The notes under the pieces are model-generated. The model had not been told where the DNA came from and did not search any database. It saw nothing but the letters and a program-made list of their open reading frames with translations. The position numbers and the translations under genes are program-made. Source: Clostridia bacterium (lineage in GTDB: Bacteria; Bacillota; Clostridia; Oscillospirales; CAG-272). Taken from it: a stretch of DNA of 64,000 bases. Location of the stretch: the NCBI GenBank assembly GCA_017537175.1, contig JAFYLH010000012.1, positions 1-64,000 of the forward strand. Reading direction: 5' to 3'. Below, in pieces: positions 1-10,318 of the stretch (positions are counted from its first letter, which is position 1; each line of letters begins with the position of its first letter).

Positions 1-40
1 AGAAAATTAACCATCGTATAAATATTAGGAGGATATAAAA

Positions 41-1159
41 ATGAGCTTTGAATTCGATAACTACGATAGTGGTGTAGTCATTAAGGTAGTTGGTGTCGGT
101 GGCGGCGGTAACAACGCTGTTAACCGTATGATTAAGGAAAATGTTAAAGGCGTAGAATTTATTTGTATCAATACAGACAGACAGGCTCTCGCATTCTCCA
201 ATGCAGAGAACAAGATTTCCATCGGTGACAAGCTGACCAAGGGTCGCGGTGCAGGTGCTAACCCCGAGATCGGTCAGAAGGCAGCTGAGGAATCTAAGGA
301 AGAGATCGCCAATATGCTCCGCGGTGCTGATATGGTATTCATCACCACCGGTATGGGTGGCGGTACCGGTACAGGTGCGGCTCCCGTAGTTGCTAAGCTC
401 GCTCGCGACATGGGTATCCTTACAGTTGGTATAGCTACCAAGCCCTTCGCTTTTGAGGGTCAGAAGAGAATGCACCTTGCAGAGCAGGGTATCGAGGCTC
501 TTGCAGCCTGCGTAGACTCTCTGCTTGTTATCCCCAACGAGAGACTTAAGCAGATCTCCGAGACCAAGATCACACTTCTCAACGCATTTGCAGAGGCAGA
601 CAATGTTCTCCGTAAGGGCGTACAGTCCATCACCGACCTTATCAACGGTCTCGGTGTTATCAACCTTGACTTTGCTGACGTTACCACAGTTATGAAGAAC
701 GCAGGCGTTGCACATATGGGTGTTGGCGCAGCTGAGGGCAGAGACAAGGCAGAGGAGGCAGCAAGACTTGCTATCTCCAGTCCTCTTCTTGAGACATCTA
801 TCTCCGGTGCACGCGGTCTTATCATCAACATCACCGCAGGTCCCGACATCGGTCTTGAGGAAATGGATGCAGCTTCTACCATCATTACAAACGAGGCACA
901 TCCCGATGCAACCGTTATCTGGGGTGCTATGATCGACAACAGCCTTGAGGACAAGATGCTTATCACAGTTATCGCTACAGGCTGTGGCGAGCAGGACAAG
1001 CCCGAGCCCAAGAAGGCTGAGCCCGAAGCGGCAAAGAAGCCTGAGGTAGCTCCCGGTATGCCCGAGGATGAGTTTTCCGATATTATGAATATCGTTAACA
1101 ACAATAACAACAAGAAGAGCACAGCTCCCGCACAGAGCTTCCCCAACTTCACATTCTAA
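41..1159 (+). CDS. ftsZ: Cell division protein FtsZ
   Basis: Tubulin-like GTPase that polymerises into the division ring on the inner face of the membrane. The 372-residue product has the glycine-rich N-terminal nucleotide-binding loop ([13 protein letters not shown], about residues 18-30) and the tubulin signature GGGTGTG at residues 106-112. A strong TAGGAGG site sits 7 bases before the ATG. The globular domain ends near residue 320 and is followed by a Lys/Glu/Pro-rich linker. The C-terminus is odd: it reads [10 protein letters not shown], an Asn run, then SFPNFTF, without the usual IPxFLR-like peptide with trailing basic residues that binds FtsA or SepF. Convergent with uvrA; a hairpin terminator separates them. 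Confidence 0.97.
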   Translation: MSFEFDNYDSGVVIKVVGVGGGGNNAVNRMIKENVKGVEFICINTDRQALAFSNAENKISIGDKLTKGRGAGANPEIGQKAAEESKEEIANMLRGADMVFITTGMGGGTGTGAAPVVAKLARDMGILTVGIATKPFAFEGQKRMHLAEQGIEALAACVDSLLVIPNERLKQISETKITLLNAFAEADNVLRKGVQSITDLINGLGVINLDFADVTTVMKNAGVAHMGVGAAEGRDKAEEAARLAISSPLLETSISGARGLIINITAGPDIGLEEMDAASTIITNEAHPDATVIWGAMIDNSLEDKMLITVIATGCGEQDKPEPKKAEPEAAKKPEVAPGMPEDEFSDIMNIVNNNNNKKSTAPAQSFPNFTF

Positions 1160-1168
1160 GTTAAAACT

Positions 1169-1196
1169 AAGGCAGTTCGTATGAACTGCCTTTTTT
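1169..1196 (+). terminator. Rho-independent terminator of ftsZ
   Basis: Ten-base stem AAGGCAGTTC / GAACTGCCTT with loop GTAT, followed by a T run. It starts 10 bases after the ftsZ stop codon. Confidence 0.9.
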
Positions 1197-1224
1197 GCTT
1201 TATAAAATTTTACCGAAAAGAACA

Positions 1225-1253
1225 ACACCCTATGACTTAAAATCATAGGGTGT
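1225..1253 (-). terminator. Terminator of uvrA
   Basis: Perfect 11-base stem ACACCCTATGA / TCATAGGGTGT with a 7-base loop. Read on the minus strand it is followed by a T-rich stretch (TTGTTCTTTT). It lies 16 bases past the uvrA stop codon. Confidence 0.8.
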
Positions 1254-1268
1254 CTTTATATAATTTGA

Positions 1269-4106
1269 TTACTTCAATATCTTCTTAAGATACTGACCTG
1301 TGTATGACTCCTTGCATTCAGCAACCTCCTCGGGTGTACCTGTGGCAACCACCGTTCCGCCCTTGTCACCGCCCTCGGGACCAAGGTCGATAATATAGTC
1401 GGCGGTCTTTATCATATCAAGATTATGCTCTATGACCACAACCGTGTTGCCTGTATCCACCAGCCTCTGCAGTACCTCAATAAGCTTCTTTACATCGGCT
1501 GCGTGCAAGCCTGTGGTAGGCTCGTCAAGGATGTATATGGTCCTGCCTGTAGAGCGCTTTGAAAGCTCTGTTGCCAGCTTTACTCGCTGTGCCTCACCGC
1601 CCGAGAGCTGTGTTGAGGACTGGCCTAACTTGATATAGCCAAGACCCACATCATAGAGAGTCTGGAGCTTGCGCTTGATCTTGGGCAGGCTGGAGAAGAA
1701 GTCAAGAGCTTCCTCAACACTCATATCAAGCACATCATAGATGCTCTTGCCCTTGTACTTTACCTCGAGAGTGTCACGGTTGTACCTCTGACCCTTACAT
1801 ACATCACAGGTGACATATACATCGGGGAGAAAATGCATTTCTATCTTCTTCACACCGTCGCCCTCGCAGGCCTCACAGCGGCCGCCCTTAAGGTTAAAGG
1901 AGAAGCGGTTCGCCTTGTAGCCTCTCTGCTTTGCATCGGGAGTTGCGGCAAAAAGCTCACGGAGATCTGTAAACACACCTGTATAGGTGGCGGGGTTGGA
2001 GCGGGGAGTTCTGCCTATGGGAGCCTGATCAATGTCTATGATCTTGTCAAGATTTTCTGTACCCTCTATGCGGTCGTGCTTACCGGGGAAGGAGATTGCA
2101 CGGTTAAGTGTGTGGGAAAGAGATCTCTTTAATATGGCATTTATAAGGGATGATTTACCCGAGCCGGACACACCGGTAACGCATACAAACTCACCCAAGG
2201 GTAGCTCAACATCAATATTTTTAAGATTGTTTTCTCTTGCGCCGATAATCTTCAAGGATTTTCCGTTACCCTTACGGCGGCTTTTTGGTATCTCTATTTT
2301 TTCCTTACCCGACAAAAATCTGCCTGTGATAGAATTGTTGTCTGCCATTATCTCGGCAGGTGTACCCTGCGACACTATCTCACCGCCGTGGATTCCCGCA
2401 CCCGGGCCTATATCAACAATATAGTCGGACTCAAGCATAGTCTCCTCATCGTGCTCGACCACAATAAGGCTGTTACCCACATCGCGGAGCTTTTTGAGGG
2501 TGTCTATAAGCTTACTGTTATCCCTCTGATGCAGACCTATACTGGGCTCGTCAAGGATATAGAGCACACCCATAAGGGATGAGCCTATCTGTGTTGCCAG
2601 CCTGATTCGCTGAGCCTCACCGCCCGAAAGTGTTCCGGCTTTGCGGTTAAGGGTCAGGTAATCAAGACCCACATTCATCATAAATTCAAGTCTGGATCTT
2701 ATCTCCTTGATAATCTCACGGGCTATCTTCATCTCATTTTCGGTGAACTTAAGCTCATCGACAAACCTGATAGCCTCCGCTACTGACTGAACACAGAATT
2801 CGTGGATATTCTTGCCCCCTACCGTAACGCTGAGTATCTCCTTTGAGAGCCTCATACCCTTACACTTGGGACAGGGAACCTCATCTATAAATTCCTGATA
2901 ATATTCGTTGTTTGACTGCTCGTATCTCTGCTGTATGATATTGATGATACCGTCGTATTTCACGTCCTTTGCAGGATGGGCAACTCCGTCAAAGTAACGC
3001 ACTACATTGATTTTTTCGTCACAGCCGTAGAGCATTACCTCCAATGCCTCGGGGGTATAGTCGCATATTTTGGTGTCAAGGTCAAAGCCGTACCTTTTGC
3101 CCACCTCCAGGATAACAGGGCCTGTCCAGGTGTACTCGTCCATAGACTTAAAGCCGTTTACCTGTATAGCACCTTCGCGTAGAGACAGGGTCTTGTCGGG
3201 AATGACACGCTCATAAGAAACACGGGGAAGCTCACCTATACCCAGACAGGTGGGACAGGCACCCAGGGGATTGTTGAATGAAAACATGCGGGGAGACAGC
3301 TCTCCGATGCTGATTCCGTGCTCCTCACAGGCATAGTTAAGGGAAAAGGAAAGCTCTGTTTCGCCCTCATATTCCTCGCCCTCACGGGTAACAATGGCAA
3401 CCGAGCATATACCCTCGGTAAGAGAAAGAGCATTTTCCAAAGAGTCTGACAGTCTGGAGCGGATACTCTCACGCATAACAAGACGGTCTATGACTATCTC
3501 TACCGTGTGCTTTATGTTTTTATCAAGGGGTATCTCCTCGCTTAAGTCGTACATAATGCCGTCAACACGGACACGGACATAGCCGCTTTTACGGGCCTTT
3601 TCAAAGACCTTTTCGTGCATACCCTTTTTAGCCTTGACTACGGGAGCCAGCACCATAAATCGGGTACCTTCCTTAAGCGACATGACCTTGTCGATGATCT
3701 GATCCACCGTCTGCTGTCTTATCTCACGGCCGCATACGGGACAGTGGGGAATGCCCACACGGGCATAGAGCAGACGGAGATAGTCGTAGATCTCGGTGAC
3801 GGTACCTACAGTAGAACGGGGATTCTTGGAGGTAGTCTTTTGATCTATGGATATGGCGGGAGAAAGTCCCTCTATAGAGTCTACATCAGGCTTGTCAAGC
3901 TGACCCAAGAACATACGGGCATAGGAGGAAAGGGATTCCACAAAGCGTCTGTGTCCCTCGGCATATATTGTATCAAAGGCAAGGGAGCTTTTACCCGAGC
4001 CGGATAGCCCCGTAAACACAACCAGCTTGTCGCGGGGAATGGATATATCCACATTTTTGAGGTTGTGTACCCTTGCACCTGTAATGGTTAATTTCTTGTT
4101 CTCCAT
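1269..4106 (-). CDS. uvrA: Excinuclease ABC subunit UvrA
   Basis: DNA-damage recognition ATPase of nucleotide excision repair; as a dimer it scans DNA and loads UvrB. The product has 945 residues, the usual full length. It carries two ABC ATPase modules: the first has Walker [10 protein letters not shown] near residue 33, the second has GVSGSGKSS in the second half. Each has an LSGGEAQR signature and a DEPS/DEPT Walker B. Zinc-finger cysteines are visible (CPVCGRE near residue 150, then CEACEGDG with CDVCKGQR). It lies downstream of uvrB on the same strand, 116 bases away and behind a possible terminator, so it may also have its own promoter. Confidence 0.97.
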   Translation of the reverse strand: MENKKLTITGARVHNLKNVDISIPRDKLVVFTGLSGSGKSSLAFDTIYAEGHRRFVESLSSYARMFLGQLDKPDVDSIEGLSPAISIDQKTTSKNPRSTVGTVTEIYDYLRLLYARVGIPHCPVCGREIRQQTVDQIIDKVMSLKEGTRFMVLAPVVKAKKGMHEKVFEKARKSGYVRVRVDGIMYDLSEEIPLDKNIKHTVEIVIDRLVMRESIRSRLSDSLENALSLTEGICSVAIVTREGEEYEGETELSFSLNYACEEHGISIGELSPRMFSFNNPLGACPTCLGIGELPRVSYERVIPDKTLSLREGAIQVNGFKSMDEYTWTGPVILEVGKRYGFDLDTKICDYTPEALEVMLYGCDEKINVVRYFDGVAHPAKDVKYDGIINIIQQRYEQSNNEYYQEFIDEVPCPKCKGMRLSKEILSVTVGGKNIHEFCVQSVAEAIRFVDELKFTENEMKIAREIIKEIRSRLEFMMNVGLDYLTLNRKAGTLSGGEAQRIRLATQIGSSLMGVLYILDEPSIGLHQRDNSKLIDTLKKLRDVGNSLIVVEHDEETMLESDYIVDIGPGAGIHGGEIVSQGTPAEIMADNNSITGRFLSGKEKIEIPKSRRKGNGKSLKIIGARENNLKNIDVELPLGEFVCVTGVSGSGKSSLINAILKRSLSHTLNRAISFPGKHDRIEGTENLDKIIDIDQAPIGRTPRSNPATYTGVFTDLRELFAATPDAKQRGYKANRFSFNLKGGRCEACEGDGVKKIEMHFLPDVYVTCDVCKGQRYNRDTLEVKYKGKSIYDVLDMSVEEALDFFSSLPKIKRKLQTLYDVGLGYIKLGQSSTQLSGGEAQRVKLATELSKRSTGRTIYILDEPTTGLHAADVKKLIEVLQRLVDTGNTVVVIEHNLDMIKTADYIIDLGPEGGDKGGTVVATGTPEEVAECKESYTGQYLKKILK

Positions 4107-4188
4107 ATGATAACTCCTTACGGAAAAATTGAAGATAAATGTTTAATCATATCATTATAACACACAATGATGAAAAAATCAATAAAAA

Positions 4189-4216
4189 GAGACTTTCGGA
4201 TTTTACCAAAAGTCCC
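4189..4216 (-). terminator. Probable terminator between uvrB and uvrA
   Basis: On the minus strand GGGACTTT pairs with AAAGTCTC (one G-U pair) across a 12-base loop and is followed by TTTTTATT. It sits directly after uvrB, so uvrA may be transcribed partly by read-through or from its own promoter. Confidence 0.65.
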
Positions 4217-4222
4217 TTTCTG

Positions 4223-6193
4223 TTAACCTTCGTCTTTGAGTGCCGCTATCTGATCTCTGATGATCGCCGCCTTTTCAAAGTCAAGGGCAGCAGCCGCCTC
4301 GCGCATTTCTGTGTTAAGCTGTTCGATAAGGGCAGCCTTCTGTTTGGGCGAGAGCTTACGGTCAGCACTCTTCTTTTTGCCCTTATCCTTGACACCTATC
4401 TGTATAAGATCGCGGACAGTCTTTTGTACGCTCTTTGGCTCAATGCCGTTTTCGCGGTTATAGGCCTCCTGTATAGAGCGGCGGCGGTTGGTCTCGTCTA
4501 TTGCGGTCTGCATAGCCTTGGTTATCTTGTCGGCATACATGATTACCTTACCGTTGACATTTCGTGCCGCACGGCCTATGGTCTGTATAAGGGCGGTCTC
4601 GCTACGCAGCAGTCCCTCCTTGTCCGCATCAAGTATGGCAACAAGGGATACCTCGGGTATATCAAGACCCTCACGGAGAAGGTTGATTCCCACCAGCACA
4701 TCAAAAACACCCAAGCGCAGATCACGGATTATCTCGGTTCGCTCCATTGTTTCTACATTATGGTGGATGTACTTGACCTTTATAAGGTTAAGCTCCAAAA
4801 ATTCGGTCAGATCCTCTGCCATCTTCTTTGTAAGGGTGGTAACAAGGACTCTTTCACCCTTTTCGGTGCGCTCTCTTATCTCACCGATAAGGTCGTCTAT
4901 CTGACCCTCAACACCCCTTACCTCGACCTCGGGATCAAGCAGTCCCGTGGGTCTGATTATCTGCTCAACAGTCTGCTTGGTATGCTCCTTTTCATAGGGG
5001 CCGGGGGTTGCGCTGACATATATGGTCTGGTTCAGCTTGTCTTCAAATTCCTCAAATACAAGGGGACGGTTGTCATAGGCAGAGGGAAGTCTGAAGCCAA
5101 AGTCTACAAGATTCTTCTTTCTTGCGTGGTCGCCTCCGCTCATACCCCTTACCTGGGGCAGGGTAACATGGCTCTCGTCCACAAAGAGCAAAAAGTCCTT
5201 GGGGAAGTAGTCAAGCAGGGTATAGGGTACAGAGCCGGGCTCTCTGCCGGAAAGCACACGGGAATAGTTTTCAATTCCCGAGCAATAGCCGATCTCACGC
5301 ATCATCTCAAGATCATAGAGGGTTCTTTCCTCTATACGCTGAGCCTCAATAAGCTTGTTGTTAGCCTTAAAGTATTCTACTCTTTCCTCCATCTCCTGCT
5401 CTATCTCCTCAAGAGCCTTTTCGCGGCGCTCGTCGGATACGGCATAGTGGGTGGCAGGGAAGATTGCGGTGTAGCTTATGTCCTGAATAACCTTGCCGGT
5501 TACTATATTAAATTCGCTTATTCTTGTTATTTCGTCGTCAAAAAACTCTACCCTTACTCCCACATTATCGGCCGAAGCAGGGAACACCTCAACCACATCA
5601 CCCCGAACACGGAACTTGTTACGGGTAAAATTGATATCGTTGCGGTCATATTTTATGGCAATAAGACGGCGGATAAACTCGTCGCGGTCCATTATACCGC
5701 CCACTCTTATACCGATAAGCAGGCTGTTGTATTCGTTTGGATCACCCAAGGTGTATATACAGGAAACCGAGGAAACTATTATAACATCCCGTCTTTCAAA
5801 AAGAGCCGAGGTTGCCGAATGTCTTAATTTATCTATCTCGTCATTAACCGAGGAATCCTTTTCGATATAGGTGTCCTTGCCGGGGATGTATGCCTCGGGC
5901 TGGTAATAATCGTAGTAGGATACAAAATATTCAACTGCATTTTCGGGAAAGAACTCCTTAAACTCGGCACATAGCTGAGCCGCAAGGGTTTTGTTGTGGG
6001 CAAGAACAAGGGTAGGCTTGTTGACATTGGCAATGATGTTTGCCATGGTAAAGGTCTTACCCGAGCCGGTTACACCCAAGAGTACCTGCTTGTCAAGTCC
6101 CGCCTCAACACCTGCCGAGAGCTTGTCTATGGCCTGAGGCTGATCCCCTGTGGGAGCGTAGGGAGAAACTAACTTAAACTTTTTATCCTGCAT
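4223..6193 (-). CDS. uvrB: Excinuclease ABC subunit UvrB
   Basis: Helicase-like damage-verification subunit of nucleotide excision repair; it receives DNA from UvrA and recruits UvrC. The 656-residue product has Walker A GVTGSGKT near residue 40, the beta-hairpin region [12 protein letters not shown] near residue 93, a DESH Walker B, and motif [11 protein letters not shown]. The C-terminal UVR motif ([15 protein letters not shown]) that contacts UvrC is present. It is the first gene of a uvrB-uvrA group, the usual order in Firmicutes. No LexA-type box was seen upstream. Confidence 0.97.
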   Translation of the reverse strand: MQDKKFKLVSPYAPTGDQPQAIDKLSAGVEAGLDKQVLLGVTGSGKTFTMANIIANVNKPTLVLAHNKTLAAQLCAEFKEFFPENAVEYFVSYYDYYQPEAYIPGKDTYIEKDSSVNDEIDKLRHSATSALFERRDVIIVSSVSCIYTLGDPNEYNSLLIGIRVGGIMDRDEFIRRLIAIKYDRNDINFTRNKFRVRGDVVEVFPASADNVGVRVEFFDDEITRISEFNIVTGKVIQDISYTAIFPATHYAVSDERREKALEEIEQEMEERVEYFKANNKLIEAQRIEERTLYDLEMMREIGYCSGIENYSRVLSGREPGSVPYTLLDYFPKDFLLFVDESHVTLPQVRGMSGGDHARKKNLVDFGFRLPSAYDNRPLVFEEFEDKLNQTIYVSATPGPYEKEHTKQTVEQIIRPTGLLDPEVEVRGVEGQIDDLIGEIRERTEKGERVLVTTLTKKMAEDLTEFLELNLIKVKYIHHNVETMERTEIIRDLRLGVFDVLVGINLLREGLDIPEVSLVAILDADKEGLLRSETALIQTIGRAARNVNGKVIMYADKITKAMQTAIDETNRRRSIQEAYNRENGIEPKSVQKTVRDLIQIGVKDKGKKKSADRKLSPKQKAALIEQLNTEMREAAAALDFEKAAIIRDQIAALKDEG

Positions 6194-6226
6194 AGCTTTC
6201 CTCGTAAAATAAATTTCTATTATATT

Positions 6227-6255
6227 ATTATATCACAGCCTCATACATAAGTAAA
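6227..6255 (-). promoter_or_regulatory. Sigma-A-type promoter of uvrB
   Basis: On the minus strand TTTACT, a 17-base spacer and TATAAT, ending 33 bases before the uvrB start codon. Confidence 0.6.
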
Positions 6256-6346
6256 CCACCTTTAAAAAATATATAGGGGTGGTACCCTACCAAACCGATA
6301 TAACGGTATGCTATAATGTATACAACTAAAACTATCGGAGGTAAAA

Positions 6347-7147
6347 ATGGCAAGACCGATAAAGACAAAATTGGATTATTTTCCCATCGACTGTTGTGAC
6401 GATAACCGTATCAGGCTGATCGAGGCAAAGCACGGATTGATAGCTTATGCGGTGTATGTGAAGCTTTTGCAGAAAATATACGGCAATAAGGGATATTATA
6501 TGGAGTGGGATGAGGACATAGCTCTGCTTTTTTCATCCGAATATCATGTTCCCTTTGACATAATTGAGAATATAGTGAATGATATGCTCAGCCGCGGAAT
6601 ATTCCATGAGGAGCTTTTTGAAAAATACGGTATACTTACATCAAGTGAAATTCAACAGCAGTACCTTTTTGTTATTGCCAAGAGAAAGAACAAGGAGCTG
6701 GATGAACGCTTCAAATTAATTAATTCGGAAGAAACTCGGGTTAATTCCGTCGATAATACACATAGTATAGCAGAGGATAGTATAGTAGAGCACAGTATAT
6801 CAGAGGAGAGGAGAGGTAGGGGCGGATATCATCCGCCCGCAGAATCCCCCGCACCCGCCCCAAGGGGAAAAATGAACAACATTTTTTTAACAGAGGAGGA
6901 ATACGGTAAGCTTAAGACCAAGTATTCCGACATTGACACTCTCATAGACAAGCTCTCACTATATATGGCCTCAACAGGGAAGAGCTATTCTTCCCATTAT
7001 GCAACACTTTTACGGTGGAGTGAAGAAGAAAAAACAAAACAGCCCCCACCCAAAAGCGAGAGCTGTGATGACAGCTATGATATTGATGAGTTCTTCGAGG
7101 CCGCACTCAGGCACTCAAGAGAAAAAATATTCGGTCACAGTGTATAG
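6347..7147 (+). CDS. DUF4373-like (phage replication-type N-domain) protein
   Basis: 266-residue soluble protein. The first 110 residues (starting ARPIKTKLDYFP, with the DDNRIRLIEAKHG stretch) match the Lin1244/Lin1753-type or DUF4373 domain known from phage replisome organiser-like proteins. A charged, proline-rich linker (about residues 150-175) leads to a small helical C-terminal domain (LTEEEYGKLKTKYSDIDTLID), like the tails of phage and plasmid replication proteins. A TATAAT lies at 6312-6317 without a good -35; an ACCG/CGGT inverted repeat (6294-6307) sits in the spacer. An AGGAGG-like site (CGGAGG) precedes the ATG. The end overlaps the convergent nucleoside hydrolase gene by 13 bases. 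Exact function unknown. Confidence 0.7.
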   Translation: MARPIKTKLDYFPIDCCDDNRIRLIEAKHGLIAYAVYVKLLQKIYGNKGYYMEWDEDIALLFSSEYHVPFDIIENIVNDMLSRGIFHEELFEKYGILTSSEIQQQYLFVIAKRKNKELDERFKLINSEETRVNSVDNTHSIAEDSIVEHSISEERRGRGGYHPPAESPAPAPRGKMNNIFLTEEEYGKLKTKYSDIDTLIDKLSLYMASTGKSYSSHYATLLRWSEEEKTKQPPPKSESCDDSYDIDEFFEAALRHSREKIFGHSV

Positions 7148-8055
7148 AGCGTATTAAACAGATCCTCAAACACCTTGTCGCGGTTGATATACCACACATA
7201 TTTGATCAGATGGCGTCTTTCGTCCTTTGAGGCGTACATATCATACTGAGGTACGGGAGAATGAACCAGTCTGTCCTGCATCATATTGCCGTCGTTTACA
7301 AACCAGGTGATACCCGCAATATCCCATATTACTCTTGACCAGGGCTTTCCGGATGCATAGCTTTCGGCTTCGTTTATAGTGTTTTCAAGAAGATAGGTGC
7401 ATATTTTGTTCTTATCGCGGAGCCAATGCTCAAGCTCGTATTTTGTAGTCAGCAGATGGTCTGTCACACCCCAGGCAGGTATAAGCACAAGGGGTGCCTT
7501 GCAGTTACAGAGCACACGGGCTGCGGCAATATCCTGTACCATATTGAACTCGTTTGCAAAGCGAGGCATATCAAAGGAGCTGCCCCCAAGCCATACGATA
7601 ACGCAGTTTTCGGTCATAGCGGGGTTCTTAAGTATAGCCGAAGCCACATTTGTTATTGCTCCTATACCAAGGATATACAAGGGGTTCTCGGGGGTGTAGT
7701 CATTTGCAAGATTTGCCATAAAATCAGCCGCAGGAGAGTCAACAGGGGTCTTTTCGTCGGGAAGATATGTCTTTGAACCGCGGAAAACAACTTCGTCAAG
7801 ATCATGGCGACTCATAAGGTCAAGAACCTTTAATATCTCGTGATAGCTTTTTTCCATTCCGTCCTCGGGGGAGGTGGATTTCTGGTTAAAGAAGGGCGCG
7901 GCTGTGATGCCCTTTACATTGAATTTTTCGCTGTGTCCCAGCATATATGCAATGGCATACTGATCGTCAATTTCGTTGTATGTATCTGTATCAAGGATAA
8001 TGTCTATCTTACCCTCGGGTCGCCTTAGGTTTTTAAAATACTGTTCCTGTGTCAT
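7135..8055 (-). CDS. Nucleoside hydrolase family protein
   Basis: Probable inosine/uridine-preferring type N-glycosidase that cleaves ribonucleosides to base and ribose for salvage. The 306-residue product begins its fold with DTDTYNEIDDQYA, a slightly extended form of the DxDxxxDD calcium-binding motif of this family, and has the GIGAITN and WLGGSSFDMPRFANEFN segments expected around the active site. Substrate cannot be told. It is divergent from the MATE exporter gene and each has its own promoter; its 3' end overlaps the convergent neighbour by 13 bases, so the two transcripts are antisense to each other at their ends. Confidence 0.85.
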   Translation of the reverse strand: MTQEQYFKNLRRPEGKIDIILDTDTYNEIDDQYAIAYMLGHSEKFNVKGITAAPFFNQKSTSPEDGMEKSYHEILKVLDLMSRHDLDEVVFRGSKTYLPDEKTPVDSPAADFMANLANDYTPENPLYILGIGAITNVASAILKNPAMTENCVIVWLGGSSFDMPRFANEFNMVQDIAAARVLCNCKAPLVLIPAWGVTDHLLTTKYELEHWLRDKNKICTYLLENTINEAESYASGKPWSRVIWDIAGITWFVNDGNMMQDRLVHSPVPQYDMYASKDERRHLIKYVWYINRDKVFEDLFNTLYTL

Positions 8056-8082
8056 GGGGATGCCTCCTTACATTAATAATTA

Positions 8083-8111
8083 ATTATAGCATTTTTATTC
8101 TTAATTGTAAA
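8083..8111 (-). promoter_or_regulatory. Promoter of the nucleoside hydrolase gene
   Basis: On the minus strand TTTACA, 17-base spacer, TATAAT; AAGGAGG lies between it and the start codon. Confidence 0.75.
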
Positions 8112-8119
8112 GCATTACA

Positions 8120-8148
8120 TTTACAAAAGAATATAATCGTGTTATAAT
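8120..8148 (+). promoter_or_regulatory. Promoter of the MATE exporter gene
   Basis: TTTACA, 17-base spacer, TATAAT. It is the mirror image of the promoter of the divergent nucleoside hydrolase gene (also TTTACA-N17-TATAAT), the two -35 boxes only 8 bases apart. Confidence 0.75.
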
Positions 8149-8171
8149 GATCGGGTAAAGGAGGTGTGAAC

Positions 8172-9533
8172 ATGACCAAGGCAAAATATTCCCTTACCGA
8201 GGGACCTATATGGAAGGCAATGCTGTTTTTTGCAATGCCTGTGTTTTTGAGTAATCTGCTGCAGCAGCTCTACAATACCTTTGATGCTTGGTGCGTGGGT
8301 AACTATATCAACGACAACGCTCTTGCGGCGGTCAGCTCATCGGGAAGCCTGATATTCCTTTTGGTAGGCTTCTTTAACGGTCTGGCTATGGGTGCAGGCG
8401 TGGTCATAGCACGGTACTACGGCGCAAAGGAATATGACCGTATGTCAAGGTCGATCCATACCTCTGTAGCCTTTGGTCTTATATGCGGTATAGCACTCAG
8501 TATTGCGGGTGTTATACTTACTCCCTTTATTCTTAAGCTGATGGGAACACCAACAGAGGTACTGCCCCAGTCGGTAGAATACTTCAGATATTATTTTATG
8601 GGTGCCGTTTTTACGGTAATGTATAATATCTTTGTCGGTATACTCCATTCGGTAGGTGACAGTAAGCATCCTCTTTTTTATCTTATAATTTCTACTGCGG
8701 TAAACATAGTATTGGATATACTTTTTGTGGCGGTAATGGGTCTTGGCGTTGGCTGGGCGGCTATAGCCACAACCATATCACAGGGAATTTCGGCACTGCT
8801 TTGCTTTATCCATCTTCTCAGGGTCAAATCCCCCTACAGGATCAGTATTCCGTTTATCAAGATCGACTTTAAAAGCCTTTGCGAAATGCTGCGCTACGGA
8901 CTTCCCTCGGGAATACAGAACAGCGTTATATCTGTTGCCAATGTCTTTGTTCAGGCAAACATCAACAGCTTTGGCAAGGCGGCAATGGCAGGCTGCGGCT
9001 CATACTCAAAGTTAGAGGGCTTTGCATTTCTGCCTGTTATATGCTTCTCGCAGTCCCTTTCTACCTTTGTGGGGCAAAACCTCGGTGCAGGCAACCATAA
9101 CCGTGCCAAAAGGGGTACGGCATTCGGCATTATATGCGGCTGTGTAATGGCAGAGCTTATTGGTATAGTATCCTACATTTTTGCACCGCGGCTGATAGGT
9201 TTCTTTACCGACTCGGCAGAATCAATAGCTCTGGGCTCACAGCATATGCGGACTATATGTCTGTTCTATTGTCTGCTTGCCTTTTCACACTGTGCGGCGG
9301 GAGTGCTTCGTGGAGCGGGCAAGGCAATGGTGCCTATGATAACAATGCTTACCATATGGTGTGTCATCCGTGTAAGCTATATTACCGCAGCGGTAAGGAT
9401 AGTAAACGAGCTTACAACGGTTTCAACAGCTTATCCCCTTACCTGGACATTAAGCGGTATAGTGTTTATCATATACCTGACTAAGGCTGACTGGATACAT
9501 AATTTTGATAAAACAAAGGAGAAACAACTATGA
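8172..9533 (+). CDS. MATE family efflux transporter
   Basis: Multidrug/toxin exporter of the MATE (NorM/DinF-type) family, an integral membrane antiporter driven by sodium or protons. The 453-residue product has about 12 hydrophobic segments in two homologous halves, with the family segments FAMPVFLSNLLQQLYNTFD near the N-terminus and YGLPSGIQNSV at the start of the second half. I chose the ATG at 8172 because AAGGAGG ends 7 bases before it; the GTG at 8166 would be too close. The gene ends in an ATGA overlap with the following lipoprotein gene, suggesting translational coupling. Substrate unknown. Confidence 0.93.
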   Translation: MTKAKYSLTEGPIWKAMLFFAMPVFLSNLLQQLYNTFDAWCVGNYINDNALAAVSSSGSLIFLLVGFFNGLAMGAGVVIARYYGAKEYDRMSRSIHTSVAFGLICGIALSIAGVILTPFILKLMGTPTEVLPQSVEYFRYYFMGAVFTVMYNIFVGILHSVGDSKHPLFYLIISTAVNIVLDILFVAVMGLGVGWAAIATTISQGISALLCFIHLLRVKSPYRISIPFIKIDFKSLCEMLRYGLPSGIQNSVISVANVFVQANINSFGKAAMAGCGSYSKLEGFAFLPVICFSQSLSTFVGQNLGAGNHNRAKRGTAFGIICGCVMAELIGIVSYIFAPRLIGFFTDSAESIALGSQHMRTICLFYCLLAFSHCAAGVLRGAGKAMVPMITMLTIWCVIRVSYITAAVRIVNELTTVSTAYPLTWTLSGIVFIIYLTKADWIHNFDKTKEKQL

Positions 9534-10204
9534 AAAAGACTATCGCGATCATCCTTTTACTTGCAATGACAGCAATGCTTTTTGCCTGCGCTACAGAGCC
9601 CGAAGCTCCCGTTGAGCCGGATGATCCTGCGGTAAGCGACACCGAGGGCCCCGACACCGACGAGGCAACAGACGCTCCTATAACCGACTACGAGAGCGGT
9701 GAGGTGATCCCCGTAGAGGACGGAACAGAGTTTTATTTCAGCAGCGGAGCAAGTGCATGGTATACCTCGGTTGTCTTGAACAGCGACGGCAGCTTTGAGG
9801 GCGAATATTCCGACTTTGATGCAAGTGGTGTGGACGAGAACAGTCCCAACGGCTGTTACTACGTAGCAGACTTTAAGGGTAAGTTTACAAACATCAAGAA
9901 GCTTAATGATTATTCTTATTCCATGACCCTTGAGTATGTGGAGACCGAAAAGCCTGCAGGCGAGGAGTGGATCGAGGACGGAACAAAATACATAGCCGCA
10001 GATGCTCACGGTATAAGCGGTGAGGAGTTTATCTTATATCTCCCCGAGACACCTGCAAGCGAGACCAACGCTGATTTTCTCACCTGGTGGAGAGACTATT
10101 ATCAGTATAGTGATGAGAACGGCGAGATCAGCGATTCTTCTGTAACCCTCGGCTGTTACGCAATACGTAACCTCACCGAAAACTTCGGATTTTTTGCATA
10201 TTAA
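9530..10204 (+). CDS. Secreted lipoprotein of unknown function
   Basis: 224-residue protein with a lipoprotein signal peptide: positive MKK, hydrophobic core and the lipobox LFAC, so Cys19-20 would be lipidated. The next 45 residues are Glu/Asp/Pro/Thr-rich (EPEAPVEPDDPAVSDTEG) and look like a flexible spacer. The remainder is a beta-rich domain with conserved-looking aromatic residues, of no family I recognise. The start codon overlaps the MATE stop codon (ATGA), so the two are co-expressed. Confidence 0.8.
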   Translation: MKKTIAIILLLAMTAMLFACATEPEAPVEPDDPAVSDTEGPDTDEATDAPITDYESGEVIPVEDGTEFYFSSGASAWYTSVVLNSDGSFEGEYSDFDASGVDENSPNGCYYVADFKGKFTNIKKLNDYSYSMTLEYVETEKPAGEEWIEDGTKYIAADAHGISGEEFILYLPETPASETNADFLTWWRDYYQYSDENGEISDSSVTLGCYAIRNLTENFGFFAY

Positions 10205-10207
10205 TTC

Positions 10208-10236
10208 AAAAAGACAGGGCAAACCCCTGTTTTTTG
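10208..10236 (+). terminator. Terminator, GACAGGG family
   Basis: ACAGGG / CCCTGT hairpin with a T run, preceded by AAAAG. The same AAAAGACAGGG opening recurs in the terminators at 16789, 19371 and 24270. Confidence 0.8.
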
Positions 10237-10318
10237 CTTAAAAGTATGATATAATGTATCTAAAACAATACGCAGATCGGAAAATCCACTTCTGACTCGT
10301 AAAAATGAGGTAGTAAAA

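Noticed and set aside
4139-5827. 562-codon open frame antisense to uvrB
   Set aside because: UvrB motifs are complete on the other strand; the antisense product has no recognisable domain or start signal.
6194-6346. LexA/SOS box upstream of uvrB
   Set aside because: No GAAC-N4-GTTC or similar Firmicutes SOS box is present.
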